42,001 nt of DNA from CAZAMP01 sp964486455 (GTDB lineage Bacteria > Eisenbacteria > RBG-16-71-46 > CAZAMP01). Below, piece by piece: positions 1-9,200 of this stretch (the first letter of the stretch is position 1; each line of letters opens with the position of its first letter). The stretch covers positions 1 through 42,001 of the forward strand of contig CAZAMP010000037.1 in NCBI GenBank assembly GCA_964486455.1. The letters run 5' to 3'. Made by a program: the position numbers and the translations under genes. The notes under the pieces were generated by a model that was not told the origin of the DNA, searched no databases, and worked only from the letters and a program-made list of their open reading frames with translations.

Positions 1-89
1 CCGAGATCCTTCAGCTCGCCTGCGACGAGTTCCTCCATGGCATGCGCACATTGGGCGAAGTAACGGCCGTATTTCTGATACTCGAACAC
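1..89 (-). CDS. THUMP-domain class I SAM-dependent RNA methyltransferase, N-terminal fragment (cut by window edge)
   Basis: A minus-strand reading frame opens with GTG at 89-87 and runs off the left edge, so only about 29 residues are visible. A GGAG ribosome-binding site lies 7 bases upstream of the GTG, and an in-frame TGA immediately before it fixes the start. The N-terminus (FEYQKYGRYFAQ, then HAMEELVAGELKDLG) resembles from memory the opening of THUMP-domain class I SAM-dependent RNA methyltransferases of the YpsC/RlmL type, where a YQxxxRYFAQ stretch precedes a helix ending in EELxxLG. These enzymes methylate rRNA or tRNA guanosine. The catalytic part is outside the window, so the family call rests on a short match. 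The gene lies 240 bases downstream of, and in the same direction as, the metallophosphoesterase. Confidence 0.55.
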   Translation of the reverse strand, partial: MFEYQKYGRYFAQCAHAMEELVAGELKDL

Positions 90-329
90 TCAGCAGCTCC
101 GATGGAAGCGAGATACGTTCACGCACAAGACGATCTGCGGTTGCTCCCGGACACGCCAATCTATCATGCCTTGACCACATCCAGTGGATTCATCTTGTAC
201 CCGTATGTCATTCGTTCGACCCCGGACAGGGAGGTGGAAAAGCGGCGCACGCCGGCCCTGGGACTGCTTGTGACCGCTCACGCCGGGCGGCTTCTCGGCC
301 GCGACGACGGAACAGCGTTTGGTCCAGCA

Positions 330-1796
330 CTAGCGCGATGGCCGCGGGCTCACGTGAACAGTCAGCTCGGTCACTTCCGGTGGACAGAAGAGACGAATGG
401 GGGCACCGGTGGTGCCGATCCCTCGCGAGACATAGAGCCATCGCTTCTTGTCGTACAGGCGCGTCATACCGGCGATCCATCCCGCCGGGATGCTGGGGTC
501 CATCGCGACCGGGCTGAAGGGCGGGAGGCGGACCTGCCCACCGTGCGTATGTCCCGCAATGATCCCATCGAGATTCCTGTGTCGCGCGAGCCCCATCTGT
601 TGGGTGGGGGAGTGGACGATCATCACCGTCGCGTCATAGTCGTCCCGTGTGCCGCCGGGATTTCTCCAATCGACGGCGAATGTAGCCGGGTCTTCAAACG
701 ATTCACTGAGGAGCAGCTCCCCGTCGATGCTCCTGACTTCCAAGTCGTCCCACGCGTGTCGGCCCGTTTGGGTGTGGGGGCCACCCGCGAGGATTCCCAC
801 GCTCCCTGCACGTGGCCTCTGCGCGTCACGGCGCACCATGTCGGCGCCCCATGACCTCGGCTCGCTCTCGCTCTCGAGCCACGCCTTCGAGAGAATCCGT
901 GTCACGGACTCGTCAACCTCCACCCGAACGCGAACTCGGATCCAACGGTCGGACGGAAGACTGATCTTACCGCCCTTTCTCCCGTGCCATGTCGATCCAT
1001 TCGGGAGCCACTGCCACTCGGCGGTTTCGGGGGAGATTCGAAACCCGATCCCAGGATTGTCATCACGGACAAGCACGGCCACGCCGGGAGCATTTCCGTG
1101 TCGCTCATAGCGAAACCGCCCGGTGAGCTCGATCATGCCCCACTCTGCCGACTCGCCCCGTACATAGGATGAGACCGTGAACGATGCGCTCCCGGGACTG
1201 CGAAGGACGCCGTCATCCACGGTCATGGGCGCGAGGTGTCCTTCCGGTCCGCAAAGGCGAACGTGGGCGTCACCGGCAGGCAGCACGATCTGACCTTCTT
1301 CGAGGCTCCGAACGTTTGGAGGGAGAAACTCTTCGATCCTCTCCGAGTACGCTTCTTCCTGCTCGCCCCAAACCAAGAAGACACCATGCCTGGTGTGAGC
1401 GGCGATTTCGCCGAGCCATTCGCCAAGCTCCTGAAGGATCTCGTCACCCGGGTCCTTCGGCGGACCGCCGAAGAGGTCGCCGCCGACGGCCACGACATCA
1501 GGGGAAAGCCGTTCGATGATCTTCAGAACCTTCCGTTCGCGCCGTCCGAGTGAACCCTTCATGTCGGGGTCGGAGAAGAACGCGACACGGAGAGATCCCT
1601 CTCCGCCCCCCGCGGCGATCTTCTTCTCGACATCGACGTGTTCAACGACGATTCGGTAGGGCTCGACAAAGACGGCCCACACGAACGCGCAACCGGCCAA
1701 CCCGATCGCCCAGAGGGCGGCGGAAATGAGCGAGAACAGAAGTACGCGAGGAAACCCTCTTCGAGTGGATCGTTGCACCACGTCAATCGTCTCCAT
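330..1796 (-). CDS. Membrane-anchored metallophosphoesterase (YkuE/YaeI type) with an inserted lectin-like domain and altered metal ligands
   Basis: This is a 488-residue protein with one membrane segment at about residues 17-45, then a calcineurin-like phosphoesterase fold facing the periplasm. Relatives such as YkuE and LpxH-like YaeI hydrolyse phosphodiester or pyrophosphate bonds in lipids. Visible family motifs are a SDxx motif at D76, GGD at D107, a histidine at 395 and GHTHGGQ at 415-421. The family's first DxH reads DPD, and the expected GNHD/E reads GEQE at 144-147, so two histidine positions and the asparagine are missing. Between about residues 195 and 375 sits an extra beta-rich domain like the LamG/concanavalin-like folds of glycoside-binding proteins, ending in a SFEDP segment. 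Most YkuE proteins are near 280-300 residues. The start is ATG with AGAAGG just upstream. Catalytic activity is doubtful. Confidence 0.75.
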   Translation of the reverse strand: METIDVVQRSTRRGFPRVLLFSLISAALWAIGLAGCAFVWAVFVEPYRIVVEHVDVEKKIAAGGGEGSLRVAFFSDPDMKGSLGRRERKVLKIIERLSPDVVAVGGDLFGGPPKDPGDEILQELGEWLGEIAAHTRHGVFLVWGEQEEAYSERIEEFLPPNVRSLEEGQIVLPAGDAHVRLCGPEGHLAPMTVDDGVLRSPGSASFTVSSYVRGESAEWGMIELTGRFRYERHGNAPGVAVLVRDDNPGIGFRISPETAEWQWLPNGSTWHGRKGGKISLPSDRWIRVRVRVEVDESVTRILSKAWLESESEPRSWGADMVRRDAQRPRAGSVGILAGGPHTQTGRHAWDDLEVRSIDGELLLSESFEDPATFAVDWRNPGGTRDDYDATVMIVHSPTQQMGLARHRNLDGIIAGHTHGGQVRLPPFSPVAMDPSIPAGWIAGMTRLYDKKRWLYVSRGIGTTGAPIRLFCPPEVTELTVHVSPRPSR

Positions 1797-2257
1797 GGCC
1801 TTCTGGAATGCCAGTGAAATGGAATCGCACCCTAGCCATTCGTGTCCTGTCGCGCCCTCCGTCCTCCGGCGCGGATCCTCATCATGACATCAACGGTGTG
1901 CGTGTGCCCCTTCTTTGTTGTCACATGTCGGCCCGGGGAGGGTCCGCTGGAATCGCTCCGTGCCGCCGGGCGCTGAAGCTCGGAGAGATGTGATTTCCCG
2001 GTTGTCCGTGGCATACGTCTCCCGGGGCGGAGATAGGTCTTTCCGCAAACAGCCGCGCACCAAACACTGTTCTAGCAGAGTCCGTGTGGTGTCACAGGTA
2101 GAAACGAAGTCGATGATGTCGCTCAAACAGCAGGCTCCCGAGGAAGCGCCGCCAGAACCTGTGCATCAACGAGCCCCGACCAAGGCGAAAGCGCTGGCCG
2201 GGGCCTCATGCAGAATCGGGAGCAGAAGTCGCTCCGTGAGGATGCTCGTCCTCTACG
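1797..2257. other. Intergenic region, no supported gene
   Basis: About 460 bases separate two minus-strand genes. Short open frames here have no recognisable domain, no convincing ribosome-binding site and no signal peptide. The only structure I can support is the hairpin at 2173-2204, close to the end of the beta-helix gene. The promoter of the metallophosphoesterase should lie in the 1797-1950 part, but no clear -10/-35 pair is visible. Confidence 0.5.
2173..2204 (-). terminator. GC-rich hairpin downstream of the beta-helix gene
   Basis: The arms GCCCCGACCA and TGGCCGGGGC form a 10-base-pair stem with one A-C mismatch. They lie about 54 bases beyond the stop codon of the minus-strand beta-helix gene. 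No T-run follows on the minus strand, so this may be a weak or Rho-assisted terminator, or an mRNA-stabilising stem. Comparable GC hairpins follow the genes ending at 29471 and 33658. Confidence 0.45.
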
Positions 2258-3523
2258 TCACTTGAACGTAGCCTTGAGCCTACCCCAAGTGGTATCGACG
2301 GTCGGGAGGACGGTTCCGACTTCACAACCCACCCCCAGAGCACCGATCAGCTGTCCACAGGGGCTGTTTTCGGGCGCACAGGGCGAGCCCTCCGCCAGCT
2401 CGAAGTTGTAGCCGGCCGAGTCACAGAAGAAAGGATCTGAGAAGATATTGTCGCTCACGAAATCGATCGTTCCATCTCCGCCAACAGTCTCATCCCCAAC
2501 ATCGCAGCACGTGAGTGAGAGAACCGCGTCTTCGAGAACCGTGATATCGGCGAATGCAAACTCTCCCCAGTTGTCCCAGACGATCGTGCGCTCGACAGTG
2601 GCATTGGCGTGGCCTTCGCAATGCAACCCGCCGCTGTAGGTTCCTGAATTTCGACTGATCGTGCATTCGGAGAGTTCGAGCGTGCTGTATCCCGTGCAGA
2701 AAACCGCCGCACCCCAACCCCCGTACCCGGCTCCTGAGATGTTCCCATAGAACACGGTACCGGTAATCGTGACGTCCGAAGATCCAATGGATATCCCACC
2801 GCCTCGCTCGCCGCTGGTGTTATCTATGATCCAGCAATCCTCGATTGTCACCGTCGAAGAGGAGATACAGAGGGCACCTCCCGATCCGGAGAAGTTCCCC
2901 TCGGTGTTGTTCCCTGCGATGTGGCAGCCCACAAAGTGCGGGGACGCGTCTTCGCTATGGACGGCGCCTCCACAGCCTCCACCATACATGGTGCTGGCAT
3001 CGTTCACCGTAAACTCGCAGTCTTCGAAGAGAGGAGATGCGCCGCTCTCGCAAGCCGCACCAGCTCCCCTCGTGTCGGCACGGCATCCCGTGATGACGCA
3101 ATTTCTGATCGTGGGCGATCCTCCGTTCGCGCATAAGATCCCTGCGCCCGAGAAGAGGACTTCATGGACCTCGCCGCCCGAGATCTTGACCCCCTCGAGC
3201 ACCGATGATCGTGTCTCGCCATTGACGAACGAGACACCGCGATGCTCCGCTTCAAAGTCCGGATCGTAGCAGTTGATCCAACAGGCCGACGGATCACCGC
3301 TCACGGAGCGCACGGTGATGGCCTTTCCGAGGAAGTCGAGGTCGCGGTTTCCATCTTCATAGAAGATGCCGTCGGCCAGCTCGATGATGTCGCCGTCGAT
3401 GGCGGCATCGATTGCGGCTTGAATCGTCGGAAAATCGCCGGTCCCGTCGGGCTCTACGAGGTACGTATCCGCGACCGCGACTTGAGTCGCTGTGAGCGCG
3501 AGAAGCAGCAGGACATTTCGCAT
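2258..3523 (-). CDS. Secreted right-handed parallel beta-helix protein
   Basis: The product is about 421 residues, with a typical signal peptide (MRNVLLLLALTATQVAVA) followed by a pectate-lyase-type repeat region. The first repeat has the FPTIQAAIDAA motif with GDIIELADG that starts many NosD/PbH1 proteins, and then come rungs such as PTIRNCVITG, PLFEDCEFTVN and VTIEDCWIIDN. Such folds bind or cleave polysaccharides or simply act as surface structures, and no catalytic residues can be named. The ATG at 3523 is preferred over the upstream GTG because AGGAGG lies 8 bases before it. Unlike its neighbours it has no FlgD-like domain. It ends in a short motif, TTWGRLKATFK, preceded by a cysteine-rich stretch, which could be a different sorting or anchoring tag. 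Confidence 0.8.
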   Translation of the reverse strand: MRNVLLLLALTATQVAVADTYLVEPDGTGDFPTIQAAIDAAIDGDIIELADGIFYEDGNRDLDFLGKAITVRSVSGDPSACWINCYDPDFEAEHRGVSFVNGETRSSVLEGVKISGGEVHEVLFSGAGILCANGGSPTIRNCVITGCRADTRGAGAACESGASPLFEDCEFTVNDASTMYGGGCGGAVHSEDASPHFVGCHIAGNNTEGNFSGSGGALCISSSTVTIEDCWIIDNTSGERGGGISIGSSDVTITGTVFYGNISGAGYGGWGAAVFCTGYSTLELSECTISRNSGTYSGGLHCEGHANATVERTIVWDNWGEFAFADITVLEDAVLSLTCCDVGDETVGGDGTIDFVSDNIFSDPFFCDSAGYNFELAEGSPCAPENSPCGQLIGALGVGCEVGTVLPTVDTTWGRLKATFK

Positions 3524-3906
3524 GGGGACCACCTCCTGTGGAAGAGGGTTTGCCGATTTCCTTCACGGTGAACCACTCTCTCCTATTGATTCTATCACCT
3601 CTTGCGGGATGCAAGGGGCGGTCCGACTCGAAAGTTCACTGTTTACACCAGGTGGACCCGATGACCACATCCGCCAGGTGTTCGTATTCGCACGGCCAGC
3701 GGGCGAAACCGAACAGCGGACGCGGGACGCAGTGTTCGAATCGAGTTTGAAGCGGTGAATTGACCGGGACCGGCGGATGGTTGACAATCGACGATCCGGT
3801 TTCCGCAAGGTGATCCGGCGAGTGCCGGGTAGACGAGTTCGGTGCTCTAGGGATTCTCGATCACGCCCGCACGTTCCTCGTGCGCAGTTCATAGGAGATG
3901 AGTCTG
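3524..3906. promoter_or_regulatory. Divergent promoter region between the beta-helix gene and ettA
   Basis: This region of about 380 bases feeds two divergent genes. On the minus strand, TGATAGAAT (3597-3589) is an extended -10 element, with a 5-base-pair inverted repeat CTTGC/GCAAG (3601-3615) directly upstream that could be an operator. On the plus strand, a TTGACC (about 3759) lies 17-18 bases before a GACAAT-like -10, a weak candidate for the ettA promoter. A perfect GCACG/CGTGC hairpin with a 5-base loop (3869-3883) sits in the ettA leader. No small gene or RNA gene is recognisable. Confidence 0.4.
3589..3597 (-). promoter_or_regulatory. Extended -10 promoter element of the beta-helix gene
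   Basis: Read on the minus strand the sequence is TGATAGAAT, matching the TGn-TATAAT extended -10 pattern at all but one core base. It lies about 65 bases upstream of the ATG at 3523. No good -35 is seen, which is usual for extended -10 promoters. Confidence 0.4.
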
Positions 3907-5589
3907 ATGGCGGAGAAATTCATTTTCCATATGTACGGAGTCAGCAAGTTCTACGGGCAGCGGCAGGTGCTCAAGGACATCAACCTGAGTTTCTACCCGG
4001 GTGCAAAGATCGGCATCGTGGGCGAGAACGGCTCGGGGAAGACGACGGTGCTCAGGATCATGGCCGGTCTTGAGACCGAATTCGATGGCCATGCGCAACT
4101 CACGCCTGGGTATCGTTGCGGGATGGTAGCGCAGGAGCCGGAACTCGACGATTCGCTGACGGTCCGTGAGACCGTCGAGCTGGCCTTCAGCGACATCAAG
4201 GAGCTTCTCGACGAGTACGAGAAGGTCTCCGAGAGCCTGGGCACGGAGATGGACGACGACAAGATGCAGAAGGCGATGGATCGGATGAGCGTTCTACAGG
4301 ACAAGATCGACGCCGTCGACGGCTGGAGTCTCGACCAGAAGCTCAGCGTCGCCAGCGACGCACTCTGCCTTCCGGATGACGATCGATCGATATCGACTCT
4401 TTCGGGAGGTGAGCGGCGGCGCGTCGCCCTTTGTAGGATCCTGCTCGAGCAGCCGGATCTGCTGCTCCTCGATGAGCCGACCAACCATCTCGACGCCGAG
4501 ACTGTGAACTGGCTCGAAGAGCAGCTGAAGGTGTATCCCGGCACGGTCATCATTGTGACGCACGATCGCTACTTCCTGGACAACGTCACCGCGTGGATTC
4601 TCGAGCTCGAGGGTACTCAGGGCATCCCCTGGGAAGGCAACTACAGTTCGTGGCTGGAACAGAAGCTGACCAAGCTCGCCGCGAGTGAGAAAGAGAAGAC
4701 CCCACGCGGCCGCGCGCTGAAGCGAGAGCTCGAGTGGATCCGGATGAGCAGCGGGGACCGCAATGAGCTGACCCAGAGCCGCCTACGCGAGTACGAGCAG
4801 CTCGTGGCGCGTGAGACGGCTGCCCAGAAAGGTGAGGGCGCGGTGTCCATCCGCGTCGCCCCCGGCCCCGACCTTGGAACCCAGGTCATTGAATTCAGCG
4901 ACATCGCCATGGGCTACGATGATCAGACGCTCTTTGATGATCTGTCGTTCCTCGTTCCGCGTGGCGCGGTCGTCGGGCTGGTGGGTCCGAACGGCTCGGG
5001 TAAAACAACGCTCTTCAAGCTGGTCACCGGCGACCTCGAACCCCGGGCGGGCAGCGTTAACATCGGCTCGACGGTGCAGGTCGTCTACGCCGATCAGGAG
5101 CGGAGCAGTCTCGAGAACGATCGCACTCTCGTCGAGGAGGTCGGTGGGGGTGAGGAAGAAATCGATCTCGGCGGGCAGAAGATCCCGATCCGCAAGTACC
5201 TTGCGCAGTTCGGCTTCAAGGGGGCATCCCAGCAGAAGCGCGCGAGCGAGTTCTCGGGGGGGGAGCGCAACCGCTGCCATCTCGCCAAGATCCTCAAGAC
5301 CGGCGGCAATGTCATCCTACTCGACGAGCCGACGAACGATCTCGACGTGAATACGCTTCGGATGCTGGAAGAGGCGATCCTTCACTTCTCCGGATGCGTG
5401 CTTGTGATCAGTCACGACCGGTTCTTCCTGGATCGCGTATGCACGAACGTCCTGGTGTTTGAAGGTGAGCGAAAGGTGCGTTGGTTCGAGGGCAACTTCT
5501 CCGCATACGAGGAGTGGAGGCAGAAGGAGCTGGGGGGGAAGCTCTTCGAGAGCCGCCGCAATCGCTACAGGACACTCGTGAAGGGGTAG
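3907..5589 (+). CDS. ettA: Energy-dependent translational throttle protein EttA (ABC-F ATPase)
   Basis: EttA binds the ribosomal E site and gates the first steps of elongation according to ATP/ADP level. The protein is 560 residues, close to the 555 of E. coli EttA, and acts in the cytoplasm. It has two ABC ATPase domains: Walker A GENGSGKTT (about residue 38) and GPNGSGKTT (about 360), signatures LSGGERRRV and FSGGERNRC, and Walker B LLLLDEPTNHLD and VILLDEPTNDLD. There are no membrane segments. The charged interdomain linker around residues 245-300 is the P-site tRNA interaction motif that defines ABC-F proteins. The ATG at 3907 is chosen over that at 3898 because AGGAG lies 9 bases before it, whereas it abuts the earlier one. 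The gene stands alone and converges with the lipoprotein gene. Confidence 0.93.
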   Translation: MAEKFIFHMYGVSKFYGQRQVLKDINLSFYPGAKIGIVGENGSGKTTVLRIMAGLETEFDGHAQLTPGYRCGMVAQEPELDDSLTVRETVELAFSDIKELLDEYEKVSESLGTEMDDDKMQKAMDRMSVLQDKIDAVDGWSLDQKLSVASDALCLPDDDRSISTLSGGERRRVALCRILLEQPDLLLLDEPTNHLDAETVNWLEEQLKVYPGTVIIVTHDRYFLDNVTAWILELEGTQGIPWEGNYSSWLEQKLTKLAASEKEKTPRGRALKRELEWIRMSSGDRNELTQSRLREYEQLVARETAAQKGEGAVSIRVAPGPDLGTQVIEFSDIAMGYDDQTLFDDLSFLVPRGAVVGLVGPNGSGKTTLFKLVTGDLEPRAGSVNIGSTVQVVYADQERSSLENDRTLVEEVGGGEEEIDLGGQKIPIRKYLAQFGFKGASQQKRASEFSGGERNRCHLAKILKTGGNVILLDEPTNDLDVNTLRMLEEAILHFSGCVLVISHDRFFLDRVCTNVLVFEGERKVRWFEGNFSAYEEWRQKELGGKLFESRRNRYRTLVKG

Positions 5590-5661
5590 ATACAGCCGCC
5601 ACGGATCCAAGACCGCGCGCCCGAGTCCCTGGGCTCCACGAGATGGGGGCGATCCGTCCCC

Positions 5662-6135
5662 CTACTCGGCTGGGTCGGGGAGTATCTGCCATCCATTGGC
5701 GGACTTGATCATGTGGAAGCGCGAATAGCCGACCTGCTGCGGGGCATCCGCCCCCTGATCGATGGACGTGTCGACCCTGATGATGAAGACGCCCTCTCTC
5801 GCTGTGGACCGCATGCCACTGTAGGTGAAGCCGGGCGGGAACGGGTGTCTGTAGCGCCAGAACCCGGCCGGGTGTGCTACTTCGGGGCGATCCGTGCGGA
5901 TGAAGAAGGCGCCCGACTCCAGATCCTCTAGCGGCACGTTGGAGTCGGAGAGGTCGTAGTATCCGGCCAGAGTGCCGAAATCCTCTTGTCTCAACATCTC
6001 GGTGATTCGAACTACCGCTTCTTCGGGGGATGTGAAGTACGCTTCCCCGGAAGGTGGATTCCGCGTTTCGTCTTTCATCGGGGCGCAGGCCTCCACAACA
6101 AGGAGCAGCAGTGCGCAGAAACAGGTGCGCTTCAT
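5662..6135 (-). CDS. Small putative lipoprotein of unknown function
   Basis: The product is about 157 residues. The N-terminus (MKRTCFCALLLLVVEACAP) is a short charged start, a hydrophobic core and a cysteine in a lipobox-like setting (VEAC; the glutamate at -2 is atypical). The mature part contains a SPEEAVVRITEMLRQEDF helix followed by beta strands and ends in SANGWQILPD, the usual close of small NTF2-like or DUF4878-like domains that bind ligands or act as envelope accessory proteins. That resemblance is weak. The ATG at 6135 is preferred because the longer frame would need a TTG and would push the signal sequence away from the N-terminus. It lies 85 bases downstream of, and in the same direction as, the large secreted protein, so co-transcription is possible. 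Confidence 0.6.
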   Translation of the reverse strand: MKRTCFCALLLLVVEACAPMKDETRNPPSGEAYFTSPEEAVVRITEMLRQEDFGTLAGYYDLSDSNVPLEDLESGAFFIRTDRPEVAHPAGFWRYRHPFPPGFTYSGMRSTAREGVFIIRVDTSIDQGADAPQQVGYSRFHMIKSANGWQILPDPAE

Positions 6136-6220
6136 TGTCCGCCGGCTCTCTTCGGTGACTTTCGATTTCAACAGGACGGGCCGTGTCCACCAGCGTCATG
6201 GCGCGCACGGCCCACACGAT

Positions 6221-9200
6221 CTACCTGAGCAGAACGACGCGCCTGCTCATAAGCTTCCCATTCCAATCGAGCTGCAAGAAATACGTTCCACTGGACACCG
6301 GCAGCCCGTTGTCGTTCGTTCCGTCCCACGTGAGTTGAATCGCGGCCTCCGGCACGGGTCCGTCTATCAATGTCCGAACCAAGTGTCCGGTGACGTCGTA
6401 AACCGTCAACCTGACGTCTGACGACAGCCCGCCGGATGGGATCGAGAATGCGATGCGCGCTTCCCGCGTCGTGGGACTGGGAACCGGACGCTCCAGGGTG
6501 AAGACGGTGGGGCGCTCGATGGGCGTGCTCACGACCCCGGGGTCGAAGGTGGCGACGTCACTGTCGCTCATGGTCTCTTCACAGGGCACCACGAATGCGG
6601 TGAACGTGATGTCCTCAGGGTCTTCACATCCCGGGTCGGACACGGTGACCACATGTGTCACCGGGTCGATGGACACTTCCAGACAGACCGCACCGGAAGC
6701 GGCCCAGTCGATCAGCTCGGCAGGTCCGCTCTCCAACAGATAGTCGTCCAGGTCAAAGGGAACGAAGGGCGCGGTCTGATCGGGGATGTCCCCCACGACC
6801 GGGGCCGCGCTGACGGTGAAGATGGCTTGATCGCTGGCGACCCTCTCGAGTCCGTCGGTCACAGTGAATGTAATGGTCTCCTGCCCCTGCCAGTTCGGCG
6901 GATACGTCACCGTGACGACGTTGTTGATATCGACGCTGACGTTCAGATCGACATTGCCTTCCCAAGACCACTCGTACGGCGGGAGGCCGACGACGAAGTC
7001 GTCCAGATCGAACAACTCAAACTCCTCGCCCGGCAGAACGCACTGGTCGGGGATCCCCACCAGCGCGAGCTGCAGAGCGCCGCCGCCGATTTCGTAGAAG
7101 GTCGCGCCCCCACTCGAGATCCAGATGTGATCGTTCGGACCGTAGCCCATCCCCTCCACCGACGGGCCGTGTGAGTAGAAGAAGCTCTTGCACGGACTTC
7201 CCGCAGGATCGAGGGGATCGCCGAGGTCATCGAGGCGGTACTGGGTGATTACGTCGGATGTCATGTCGGAGACGTAGAGACTCCCGTTGATGACTTCCAA
7301 GCCGTCGTGGTGACTGCCGGCGAGATTCGGCCCCTTGAATATCTCCACCCACGATGCGCCGTCCCACCTGAACATCCTGCGGGCGCCGTTCCCTGCCCAC
7401 CAGTCACCGTTTGCCGGATTCCGTGCGATGGTCTGCGTGCCGGGCGCAGGGTCTGACACGACGCTGCCGATGGGATTCCAGTCGAAGTCCCACTGGTGGA
7501 TCGCGCAGCCCATGAATGTCGCCCAACCGGGCACGCCGTTGCGTTCATTGTCCGAGGCGCCGTAGTAAACGCCGGTCTCGTCCACGTAGAACGCGTTGTC
7601 GTGCGCACTGGCGAAGTGGCCCAGGAAGTGCGTGCTCACGAGCGTGAACATCCGGGGCGCGATCGGTCCGGTGTTCAAGGGATTGTCGGGATGTGTGTTG
7701 GGATCTCCGTCCGTTTCGACCCGATAGACATAGGCGGTGATGTCGCCTTCGTAGAGGGGGCCACCGGTGAAGAAGAGGTACTCGGCCCCTGGAATCCCCT
7801 CGATCTGACCGTACTCATCTACGAACCCGTCCATGCCGCAGACCGAGCCCACGCCAGGATTGAGGAAGGAGTAAACATAGAAGTCGAGATCGGGTTCAGG
7901 AAGAGCGGCGGCATCGTAGTAGATGTTGTATCCGTCCGACCCGATGAGCCGTTCATCCGTCCAGGCGATTCCGGCCTCCTCCGCCACGGGCATGGTCGGG
8001 TCGACGAGAATGCCCGGCCGGACGCCTATATCACTCACGGTGTTGACCGTACAAAGGGAGTCTTCCCTGGACCAAGGCACGGGTGTCGCGTAGTCGACCC
8101 ACGCATAGTTGATATTCATCTCGTCCCAGAACACGGCGTGAATCGAACCGAGGTTGTTGCTGGTGGCGAGATTGACGTTTCGCTCTTCCACGGTGCTGCA
8201 CGCGATACACAAGGGGGAGGGCCAGGTCGCCCCGCCGTCCTGCGTATAGCGATACCAAACGTCATCATCCTCTTCGTCCCAGAAACGCGTATAGGCGACG
8301 ACCACAGTACGGTTGTCGGGATAGAGCTTCACGGCGGCGATCGCCGGGTCGTGCTCGTCATCGACGTCGCTGGTGAGCTGGATCGCTGAGGACCATATCG
8401 AGCCGAAGGTCTCGCTAATCAACACCGAGACGTCACGACTAGTGCTCGTGCACGAAGATGAGTAGTTGTCGAATGCGATATAGAGTCTGCCGGAGCCGAA
8501 TTCGATGTCCGGATGAGCCTCGCTGGCATCGTAGAACAGATCCGGATAGCCGCAGTAGATGCCCACCATTTCCGGTTCGGTCCACGTGTCGCCGTAGTCG
8601 AGCGTTCGGGAGTGCATGAACACCCAGTTGTCCACGCCAATCGCGTTGAAGACGAGATAGGCATACCAACCCGTATACTCGGCGCTGTCGGACACCAATC
8701 TCGGATTCGACAGACCGGGCGGATATGACATCACTTCAGTCAATTCGAGTGTCGGTAGGTCGGCCAACTCATACCGCGCCACATAGATGACTTCATTGGT
8801 CGCGTCGTGGAAGGCAAGAAACAGCCAGTTCTCGGCGCCTTCGGCGATGGTGATGGATGGGTTGATCAAGTTCGGACCGAGGTAGTAGAAGAGGCGGCTC
8901 CAATGCTCGCCGTCGTTGGTGGACTTCATGACCACGCAGGAGTGAATGCCGGGCGATTCCTCAACCTGGATGGCGGCGTACAGATTGCCCTCGGAGTCGC
9001 TTGCCAGATCAGGCTTCAGTTCGGAGTTCGTCTCTCCGCTCACCAGAAACTCATGTGGCAGCCACCGATGACGCTCGCCCCCGCCATCCGCCGCGAGTAT
9101 CGCGATGGGTCGCTGTGCATCGGGTGACGAACCGTTGGCGAAGCTGAGCTGTTCACCGCGGTAGACGGCGTACTCGCGCTCGATCTGTAGTACAGCTGAG

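Noticed and set aside
42..854. A 270-codon plus-strand open frame
   Set aside because: Its second half is antisense to the metallophosphoesterase and its first part is antisense to the start of the THUMP gene. It has no ribosome-binding site, domain or sensible composition.
3732..3745. A tRNA T-loop-like TTCGAATC string
   Set aside because: No matching acceptor stem, D-arm or anticodon arm surrounds it.
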